From: Acanthamoeba sp. SK_2022b
Taxonomy: Eukaryota > Discosea > Longamoebia > Acanthamoebidae
Direction of reading: 5' to 3'
Length of the DNA stretch: 16,117 nucleotides
Assembly (NCBI GenBank): GCA_027943245.1
Contig: JANDJZ010000592.1
Span: 1 to 16,117, forward strand
Shown here: one piece after another, positions 8,611 to 16,117 of the stretch
Numbering within the stretch: position 1 is the stretch's first letter
Layout: every line of letters starts with the position of its first letter
Made by a program: the position numbers and the translations under genes
The notes under the pieces: model-generated
Told to the model about the DNA's origin: nothing
The model's database searches: none
What the model saw: the letters and a program-made list of their open reading frames with translations, nothing else

Positions 8611-8755
8611 AGCTGTTTGCTCCGCGCTGGCTGGTTCCAAGGCGGTCTTTATTGCTGTCGACAACCCAAGGCACACCTTGCTGGCGTCACTGTGGTTCCA
8701 GAACAAGAAAGTACGATTGGAATCGTTACACCTTCCTGGGCTCACCCACCTCAAG
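8611..8755 (+). other. Coding-like exon fragment at the right edge of the CpG-poor block
   Basis: The plus strand has an AAAACAG acceptor, then an open frame with good codon use: AVCSALAGSKAVFIAVDNPR, then LLASLWFQNKKVRLESLHL, ending THLK at a GTAACC donor-like site. CpG reappears here. No upstream exon is visible in the CpG-poor block, so it may be a stranded fragment cut off by an insertion, or the frame may continue to a stop at 8888-8890. The opposite strand is also partly open. The family is not recognised. Confidence 0.25.
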
Positions 8756-9048
8756 GTAACCGCGACACTGTACAGTCTTCATTCATATATCCATCCAGCT
8801 TGTATCCATAGCATAACCCTTCCGTCTCCATCCCGCACCAGCCGCCCATTCATTCTGTCCATTCCTAGTCCTCCCCTCGCCGGTACATAACTCTGTATAT
8901 TCTTTCGTTAATGCCTAATCGCCCCTTTCTCTTCCATTGGATCGTCCGCACAATTTTTCGACGGCTTTCATCACATTTCCAGTACGTTAACTCATCATAA
9001 TCAAAGGTGGAGCTCATTCGAAGTCCTCGCCTCGGTGCATCTGCCGCC

Positions 9049-12000
9049 ATGTCGACGCTGCCCGGCAAGAAGGATTCAGGATCCATCAGCCGTCGCAAAA
9101 GCTCTGCTCCCGCCCCCCTCAAAGATGGTATGTCACCTCCCTCCCCGCCAAAGTGGAGATCTTTCATTCGCATGGTCCCCTTTGCTCGCGCTTTTCCTTC
9201 TTTCTGTTTCATGTCTTTCCTCATTGCTGTTGTCGGTTCATTTCGCCGGGGCTACCCCCATCCTGCACGCTACAGATTTATTTACTAAAATGATGACGAG
9301 TGGGCAAGGTAAGCGGTCAGAATTCATATATTTATAAAATATCCATCCATCTACACAAATCCACAAGCGCAATATTTGCGCCATTGCTGTAGCTTCTACA
9401 TGCCTAGTGTGCGCGTTGTTTTGGGGGGCGCTGTTCGCTAACGCTGCTACGTCATGCCTTGATGCTGCTGCCTTTCCATTGCGCCGCGTTCGTGCGCTCT
9501 CGTCTGTGATGTTGTGCTGTCGTTTGGCCACGTAACTCCAACAGAGAAGAAGAAGAAGAAGCCCGCCAAGGGAGACTTCATCATTTCGGGTCCCACCGCG
9601 CCCGCCCAGCATGTCGTGCACGTGGACAAGAACTGGAACTGGAGTTCAGGTCTGAACGGCGAAGAGGGCCACACCCAGTTCGATGCCGGCGTGAAGCTGG
9701 GGCAAGGGTATGCCGTCCGCCTCTCATCGGTCAGTCAAGCCTTGGGTGTGACTCATGTCCCTTGGCGATTCCCGCGGCAGCGCTTATGGAGCCGTGTTCA
9801 AGGGAACGCACATCGCATCAGGCGCCATTCTGGCGATCAAGCAATGCCCCAACCTGGTGCGCGCCTTTTTTTTTCTCTAAATAAGTTTTCTTCATTTGTA
9901 TTTGATCATCACCTATTTTTATTATTTATTATTCTCGCGTATGAGCTGTGCGCGAGTCCTGAAGACAACCAATGGGCCATTTGTTTGATCGTGTCACACA
10001 CGCTATGTCTCGTATGCGCGCACACCGACATCAGGGTCCCTCCAAAGAGTCCATTCAAAAGGAAATCGATATTCTGAAGCAGTGCCAGCACGACAACATC
10101 GTGCAGTACTACGGATCGACAGATAAGGGCAAGGTCCTTTGGGTACGTCCCCTCGTTTTCTGCGATTGCGCGTGGGATCATGCCTTGAGTCGACTCATTT
10201 CCCCCCCCCCCCGGCTCTACGCCAGATTTTGATGGAGTTCTGCGGTGGAGGTGCAGTGAACGATCTGATGGCGTCGATGCCCGCAAAGACGTTCTCCGAA
10301 CAGCAAATTGCTGCCATCATCGCCGAGTCCCTCAAGGGATTGGTATGTATTGACCCATTCGCGTTGATGTGTGCGCGTGTGTGACAAGGCCTTTGCTCGC
10401 GATCAGCATTGCTCTTTCTATTTGATCGTTTGCTTATATCCGAACCTCTCCTGCGGTGGCAGATCTACTTGCACTCGAAGAACATCATTCACAGGGACAT
10501 CAAGGCTGCCAACATTTTGCTCACGGAGACCGGACAGTGCAAGCTCGGTACCGGGCGCTTAATTTATTTCCTTATTATTATTATCTTTCTTTCGTTTCTG
10601 AGAGACGTGTTCACGCGCGCGCAGCCGATTTCGGAGTGTCGGGCCAGATGAAGGACGAGTTCGGAAAGAAGAACACGGTCACGGGCACTCCCTTGTGGAT
10701 GGTACGCGCGCGCAAGCCCCTTGCCGTCAAAGCCCCACGCCAGGCCACGCGGCTTTCGATTGACCCCCCCGTGCTATCCCTGTCGTGGCAACGTGAAGGC
10801 GCCCGAGGTGGTGGACGGCGATAAATACGACGCCAAGGCCGATGTGTGGTCGCTCGGCATCACGGCCATCGAAATGGCCCAGGGGGAGCCGCCCTACATG
10901 CAGCTCAAGATGATGCAGGCCATGGTGAAGATTTGCACCGGGCCGCCTCCCCGCCTGGAGGAACCGGACAAGTGGTCCAAGGAGTTCAACCAGTTCCTGG
11001 CGGACACCCTCGTCAAGGAGCCCTCCGCCCGACCCACGTCGGTCGAATTGCTCAACGTGCGTCCTCTTCACCTGTTCTCTCCCCATTCGCGTAGTCTGTT
11101 CTATTATTTATTTATTTATTTATTTAACTTATATTTATTTTATTAACATATGTGACACACGTGCGTGCCAACAGCATCCCTTCATCAAGAGCGTGCCGGA
11201 CCCTCACGCCGTGATCGTGGAGATGCTGAAGAGCTGCGGCAAATACTCGGTACAGTGCCCCTCCCTCTCTTTGGATGGCGTCTCGGGGGGTTCATGGTGG
11301 AGTCGTCCCCGTGCCAGGCCGTGGACATGTACTCGGCGATCCAAGCAGCAAACAAGGCCAAGACGGCCGAGACCGAAGCGGTGGAGGACGGAAGCTCGCT
11401 CTCGCTCTCCTCGCCCGTTGCGTACGTGCCCTCGTCTGCGCGACTGACTACTCGCGCTCTCTCTCTCTCTCTCTCTCCTCTTCCTCAAGTGTGGACGCGC
11501 TGGGCCTCATGTGTCTCGACTTCCTTTCCCTTTGTTATAGGAAGGACACCCACGAGGATCCGCAGGTCAAGGGGCTCAAGGCCATGATCGCCGAGCTGCA
11601 GAAGGAGCTGGGCGAAGAGAAGAAGAAGAACGCGCAGCTCGTTGCCGAGGTGCGCGCGTAGCATCAATCAGCATGTCTGTATGCGTGTGCGAGAGCCTGA
11701 CCTCCTCACCCGCTTGTGTGGTGCACGTGCGCAGGCTGGAGAGAGCATCAATCTCGCTGTGTCGGAGCAGGACTTCTCGTCCAAGTCGAAGGAAGACATC
11801 ATCAAGGAGCTCCTCAAGACGAAAAAGAAGCTGAAGAGGGCCAAGAACCGACTCGAGGAGGCCGACCGAGAACTGAAGAAGAGCAGCAAGGAGGAAGAGG
11901 ACAAGAAGAAGACGAAGAGGAAATCCAAAGTGCGTAGACCAGTTGTGGGTGAAGAGAGGGAGCTGCGCGTGAAGTGTGACGGGCTGACTGACTGACTGAC

Positions 12001-12353
12001 TGGCACTCGTTCCCCGTCGCGCCACACCGGACAGCAACCTAATTCGTTGGACGAGGAGCTTGAGCTGTCCTCGAGAGAGGAGCTCATCAAGAAGGTGAAG
12101 CTGCTCGACGCCCAGAACAGAGCCATCGCCCAAACCAAATCACAAGTGCGTATCACACAAATTCGTGCGAATTACGCCACCGCCGTCACTATGACGGTCG
12201 ACATGAAGTGTTGTGGTGAGCTCATGGCTTCTTTGCATTCAGGGCGATGCGACGGTCAAGCTGCTGCTCAACCAAATCAAGGAGCTGGAGGCCAAGGTGG
12301 CCGAGGCCACCGCGGCTGCCGGCAGCGACAAGAAGAAGAGCAAGGGCAAATAG
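9049..12353 (+). CDS. Ste20/MST (Hippo)-like serine/threonine kinase with coiled-coil tail
   Basis: Fourteen exons join in frame to 555 residues: 9049-9127, 9545-9707, 9781-9856, 10035-10142, 10226-10342, 10463-10547, 10625-10701, 10799-11056, 11175-11249, 11318-11421, 11541-11649, 11735-11929, 12035-12145 and 12243-12353. A basic, Ser/Lys-rich extension precedes the kinase domain (about 74-325). That domain has the glycine loop GQGAYGAVFKG, AIKQ with Lys101, HRDIKAANILL with Asp193, ADFGVSG with Asp211, the activation loop KKNTVTGTPLWMAPE and HPFIKS at the end. All catalytic residues are present. The loop and the VKYYGS-like, MEFCGGGAVNDL and WSLGITAIEMA stretches match MST1/2 and relatives, and Thr227 lines up with the MST autophosphorylation Thr. 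Residues about 381-555 are Lys/Glu-rich coiled coil ending in a basic KKKSKGK tail. MST kinases act in Hippo-type signalling; the function here is inferred from the family. A GCCGCC context supports the ATG. Confidence 0.96.
10201..10212 (+). repeat. C12 homopolymer before kinase exon 5
   Basis: Twelve consecutive C residues 13 nt before the exon, serving as the pyrimidine tract of the acceptor. This length is prone to sequencing error but is non-coding. Confidence 0.8.
11101..11147 (+). repeat. (TTTA)n tract in a kinase intron
   Basis: A run of ATTT/TTTA units in the intron between exons 8 and 9. Similar tracts sit in other introns of this gene (9913-9935, 10560-10592) and in the next gene (15908-15955). 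All are flanked by GC-rich exons. Confidence 0.8.
11456..11478 (+). repeat. (CT)n microsatellite in a kinase intron
   Basis: About eleven CT units in the intron between exons 10 and 11, likely acting as part of the pyrimidine-rich region. A similar run is at 14990-15006 in the next gene. Confidence 0.8.
11983..12001 (+). repeat. (CTGA)n short tandem repeat in a kinase intron
   Basis: Four to five CTGA units in the 105-nt intron before exon 13. They also supply several branch-point-like CTGAC sequences 30-50 nt before the acceptor. Confidence 0.6.
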
Positions 12354-13025
12354 ACGACCAACGCCGACCTACGAAGAAATACGAAGGAAGAGCGAGAGAG
12401 GGGAGAGGAGGGAGAGAGGGAGAGGAGGTGTGGGCCCAGCGCTACACCATCAACAGCGAGAAAGGGGCGGATCTCAACTCAACGCACGCAGTCAACGTCG
12501 AGAGCCACAGCTCTCGTTTATTTATTTTCTTATCTTTTCCCCCTTATTCTTTCAGTTATTCTTTCTCCTGGTTGCTCTGCCTCACCACCTTCTTCTGTGG
12601 CCACCGCTCTCGGTTGTGTCGCTGCCTACCAACCCTGGGAGCCGATCATGTGACAGCTGTGTGTGCTCTCTCTGGTCGTCCACAGATGTAAATTTATTGC
12701 AATAAAAGCAGAGCCACATCAGGAAGCCAAGCGCCATCCACCGTTGTTTGCACTCTCTTACGCCACGAAGCGCAGGATTCCCTCCACCTGCTCCTTGTCC
12801 CCGCGCGTCTGCAACTGCGCTGTGTGTTGTGGTTGTTGCCTGTTTTGAGCCAAATTTCAGGGGAGGGAGAGCGGGACATGAATGTGGGGAAGGCACGCGG
12901 GCGTTCCGTGCGCCGTGTGTGCCATTCTCGGCCTGGGGCGGGCGCCCTGGGTGAAAACAGAAACAAAAACAAAACAGGAAAGCAGCTGGTGGAACACTAC
13001 CGCACGTAGCGCGAGAAGAGAAAAG
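12354..13025. other. Kinase 3' untranslated region and promoter of the next gene
   Basis: It contains a purine-rich GAGAGAGGGGAGAGG stretch after the stop, then a T/C-rich part and the poly(A) signal at 12701. From about 12720 it holds the upstream region of the next gene, with an A-rich AAACAGAAACAAAAACAAAAC leader (12954-12976). Long antisense frames here look like shadows of skewed composition. No RNA gene was seen. Confidence 0.5.
12701..12706 (+). terminator. Poly(A) signal of the kinase gene
   Basis: AATAAA, 348 nt past the stop at 12353, preceded by a T-rich stretch (12518-12560) and TGTAAATTT (12687-12695). It is the only plus-strand AATAAA I noticed in this spacer, so it is the natural 3' end. 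Confidence 0.6.
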
Positions 13026-15691
13026 ATGCCTCGCAGAGGCGTTGCGGCTGCAGGACCGAATATTTCGGTCGGGCCGCGCACGACGGGAGGCGCGCGACGG
13101 AGGGGACGCGGAGCGAGCTCGGCACAGCTGCTCGAGGACGACGAGGAGGAACGCGATGGAAGCGAAGCGGTGGAGGAGGGAGAAGCGGAACAGGAAGAGG
13201 AGGAGGAGGAGGAGGATGGAAACGATGAAGACGATGAGTACAGCCACTCCGGAGGCAAGCGAACCAGTCGCGCCAAGGGCAAAAGGTATCACGTTTCGGT
13301 CTTTTATTGTTTTGGGTGGCAAAGCAGGGTGATCGGTTATTTCCCGGTTTTTCCAAGATCGGTCAAACACGGGCAAGAACTGGGAAATTTCGCTTGAGGT
13401 GGCCGGCAATTTACAGGCGCCAGCAATTTTAGGTTGCGCCGACCGTGCGCGAATGCTGCAGGGCTCCCCCTAACGTTCCTACCCCCCCCCCGTGCTGTGG
13501 CCAAGCAGCACGTTGATGGCCACTCGGAGGCGCAAGGGGCGAACGAAGATCGAAGCGCACAAGCAACAGAGTCGACGCAGCAGCACTGGACTTGACGAAA
13601 GCGGGGACGAAGGGAGGGACCGTGACGAGGCGGCCGAAGATTTGATTGACGACACGCGGCAGCAGCGGCAATTCCAAATCGGCGCCAATCACGCGGCGCA
13701 GCAGGACATCCGACATTTTGTGAAGTTGGGTGGAAGAACGGGAGGAAGAGTGGAAGCGAGGAGCGGTGCGGGCGACAGCGCGAAGGACACATCAAGCGAC
13801 CCCGCCACGACGAAGCTCACCATCAAGGTGCCCAATCGCGTAATGCGAGGTATCGAGAAGGGCGGGCTCCTGCGCAAGAGGAAGATGGAGGAGACCGATG
13901 TCGACATCGCGGATCTGCCCCATGCGATCGAAGATCGGCAGCCGAGCCACAAGCGCAAGAGAACCCATTCGGCCGGCAGCGCCATGTCGAGCGTAGAGGG
14001 GAGCGATGGACACGACAATTCGCAGAGCAATCAAACATCGAGTAGCCGAGTGCGCGGGGCGAGCGATGGAAGTAGAAAGAAGGGTGGAAATGGACACGCT
14101 GCCGTCAAGGTTAAGGCGAACAACGACAGCACCACTTCCTCCAAAACGCGGACCACAAAGCCAGCAACTTCGCCCGCCCCATCTGTATTTATCTCGGGTG
14201 GAAGCGATGGCGGCGAGCTGGACGAAGAACTTCGCAACGTGATGGAAGATAACGATGCCCACGAGGCCAATCCTTTCGATCAGATTGACGCATTCGGTCT
14301 GAAGATGGAGGGCCGAGGCAGCAAGGCGGTGAATCGGTCGAGATCCAACTCTCTCGGCGCCACTGCGGCCACTAATCGGATGGGGAGCGGGGGCGACCTC
14401 AAGATCAAGATCAGGCTGGAGAAGGGCAAGACGCTGCACGACATCGAGAGCGGCTCGTTCGCGGCAACCGTCGCCACCGGCAGCGGGCGAAAGGGCGCCG
14501 GCTCGGCGCGGGCCAAGGCCATTGTCCCTGCGTCCGCGCCCTCCGGAGGAAGCTCATCGCTCAACAGCAGCAGGCTGCCCTCCCCGCCGCTCACGTCGCC
14601 GATCGACTTCCCCTCTTCGCCGTTCGACTTCTCGCTCCCCTCTTCGCCCACCGCCTCGCTGCTCCTGCTCTCCTCGCAGATGCCTTCGCCTCCGGGCTTC
14701 CAGAGCTCATCTGCTGTGTCGGGGTCGCTGTCGTTCGATTCGCTCTCCGCCTCTGGCAACGCCGCCACGACGAGCACGGCCTTCTCCTCGTCGGCCGACG
14801 CCGCGGCCTTGCGGTCGCAGCCCGTGCTGCTCCTGCAGTGCCCGACCGCCACCGAGGAGACTCATCCGCTGTTCCATCGCGCCTCCGCTGTTCTGTCTGC
14901 CAAGGGTGCGCCACGTCATGCTCTCGCATCACCCGCTATTGGCTGCCGCCACCCCGGAGCGTCGCTCTGTTAGTGCCTCGTGTTCTTACTCTCTCTCTCT
15001 CTCTCTTGCGTGCGATGGTTGTGGTGGCCGCCGCAGGCTCTCTGTCGGGCTGGACCGAGGGCGAGTTCACTCAGCTCAAGGGGGAGCTGAGCCGAATCAG
15101 CGTTGCCCATCAGAAGCTCCTCAAGCAGGTCGAGAAGGAGATCGCCAAGCTCACCTACTGGGACGACAACCACCCCAACGTGCCGGTCCTCGTCGCCGGT
15201 ACGCCGCGCTCCCGGGCCGTCCACCAATTCGTTCGCTCACGGCGCCGTCGCTGTTTCCGTCCCGTTTCAGATGCGGCCGAGTACAAGAAGCGGAAGAAGG
15301 AGGGCACGGTGGCGCCTCTGCCGGCCCCGCCGCTGTCATTCTCGTCGGGGCCGCCCTCTCCGCTCTCCACGCTTCTTGCCCCGCCTCCCCCCGCCGAAGG
15401 CAATCCTCGCGATGGCACCACCGAATCTCCGTCGCCTCACCTGCCGCCGGGATTGAGTACGTCACGCAACGCCAAGCTGCTCTCCACCCCCAACCCCCCA
15501 CCGCCGCCACCGTCGCGTGTTGTAGCGAGTGTGATCACTGATCGCGAGCCCGATCCCCACCACCACCCAAAGCGCGTCTGCCGCGGTCAATCCGAATCCT
15601 GGCACGACACTTGGTGCCCGATTCGATCCCACCCTCTGCCGACATCTCTCCGCCGCCCAAGAGCAAGTGCGCATTCACTCCCTCGAACAGG

Positions 15692-15746
<55 letters not shown>

Positions 15747-16117
15747 TCGCGCTCTGTGTCGCCGTCCGTAGAGTGCTGCTGATGATAGATTACAATATCG
15801 TTGCATAGGCGGCGCGAGGAGTCAGTCACGCCTGCCCAAGCGTTCAAGATCGGAGAGGCCCCGCCCGTTCGTGCCGCAGCCCCAAAGAAAGGTGCCACTA
15901 ATCGTTTTCTATTTTTTATTTATTATTTATTTATTATTTCTATTTATGGATTTGTTAATTTTGTTTCTAACGGTGGGCGCACATTCAGGCGCGACGAAAG
16001 AAACGGTCGAGGAAGATGACGAAGAACTGGATGTCTCGTCCGACGCGTCCGAAGGTAGGAGGGCCACCACCGACACCGCGTTGCCTGCCCACGTTTCTCG
16101 CTCGTCGCTTTGCTAAC
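13026..16117 (+). CDS. Large low-complexity nuclear-type protein (3' end off window)
   Basis: Exons that join in frame: 13026-13285, 13509-14905, 15037-15198 and 15271-15456. Next is one ending 15666 whose acceptor is ambiguous (after 15561 or near 15579), then 15809-15891 and 15989-16054. The sequence ends inside an intron. I do not recognise the family. The N-terminus is Arg/Gly-rich (TTGGARRRGRGASS), followed by a strongly acidic run with seven Glu in a row. Basic clusters (ATRRRKGRTK, LLRKRKMEE, SHKRKRTHS) look like nuclear signals. Two similar strands, KLTIKVPNRV and DLKIKIRLEKGK, frame the middle. A long Ser/Pro-rich tail (about residues 415-545) is low complexity. Exon 3 encodes the best-ordered part, a helix (about 555-590) with FTQLKGELSRISVAHQKLL and TYWDDNHPNVPVL, followed by a Pro-rich region and an acidic VEEDDEELDVSSDASE end. 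A chromatin or transcription role is a guess from composition. Confidence 0.75.
15693..15743 (+). repeat. (CA)25 microsatellite in an intron
   Basis: An uninterrupted CA run of about 51 nt within the intron 15667-15808. It makes artificial His-Thr and Val-Cys frames in the window. It is likely length-variable between strains. Confidence 0.95.

Larger units (their letters stand above)
6993..8620. other. CpG-depleted block
   Basis: By hand count only seven CG dinucleotides occur in about 1.6 kb, at 7530, 7578, 7581, 7620, 7647, 7961 and 8207. Both flanks carry several per 60 bases. GC content is moderate, so composition alone does not explain the loss, and CA and TG are abundant. This is the pattern left by cytosine methylation and deamination, or by DNA from a CpG-poor source. 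I could not find terminal repeats or a target-site duplication at the edges. Confidence 0.8.

Noticed and set aside
6993..8620. Transposon with terminal repeats
   Set aside because: I compared both edges by eye and found no inverted or direct terminal repeats, no target-site duplication and no transposase or reverse-transcriptase motif.
12582..13409. 275-codon minus-strand frame
   Set aside because: It is antisense to the acidic exon of the nuclear protein, and its serine and leucine runs mirror GAG repeats. No splice or family support.
13492..13508. Separate start at 13492 for a stand-alone 493-residue protein
   Set aside because: The AAGCAG acceptor at 13508 joins in frame with the exon ending at 13285, and the bases before it are intronic (C-rich tract).
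14522..15541. 339-codon plus-strand frame
   Set aside because: It is a shifted frame over the exon whose correct frame joins through four introns. Its Arg/Ser/Pro content is typical of a shadow.
15535..15898. His-Thr and Val-Cys repeat proteins
   Set aside because: They arise only from translating the CA microsatellite.
1..16117. CRISPR array, bacterial operon or rRNA genes
   Set aside because: There are no regularly spaced repeats and no Shine-Dalgarno-led gene strings. The pervasive GT-AG introns show eukaryotic DNA.

Overview
The window looks like nuclear DNA of a GC-rich, intron-rich protist. Genes are interrupted by many short GT-AG introns, often with GTRCGY-type donors. Exons are GC- and CpG-rich, many introns are T-rich, and the spacers are short. 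The protein set (Rad9, Upf3, an MST/Hippo-type kinase) together with the exon style suggests an Acanthamoeba-like amoebozoan. The species is inferred and was not tested by any search.

Layout from left to right. (1) Minus strand, from the window edge to 1562: a Rad9 checkpoint-clamp gene, running off the left edge. (2) Minus, 1841-2517: a two-exon secreted protein of the allene-oxide-cyclase/dirigent barrel type. (3) Minus, 3304-4832: UPF3, a nonsense-mediated-decay factor, in eight exons. (4) Plus, 5075-5368: an intronless 97-residue orphan, divergent from UPF3 across a 242-bp shared promoter region. (5) Minus, 5959-6905: a four-exon, 250-residue protein with an N-terminal CCHC zinc knuckle and a C-terminal HEFTH zincin motif of Wss1/SprT type. 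(6) About 6993-8620: a block almost empty of CpG, holding a cysteine-rich ORF with a signal peptide and some isolated coding-like pieces. (7) Plus, 9049-12353: a 14-exon Ste20/MST-like kinase with a coiled-coil tail. (8) Plus, from 13026 to the right edge: a large low-complexity nuclear protein, incomplete.

The five recognisable cellular genes do not form a pathway. Rad9 acts in DNA-damage checkpoints, Upf3 in mRNA surveillance, and the kinase in signalling. The exon models for Rad9 (first six exons), the barrel protein, UPF3, the zincin and the kinase keep the reading frame across every junction and restore family motifs, so they are well supported. Introns in the last gene beyond about 15456 and the Rad9 tail below about 245 are less certain.

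The best candidates for new biology are the CCHC-knuckle/zincin protein and the CpG-depleted block beside it. The few CpGs left in that block fall mainly inside its one long ORF.
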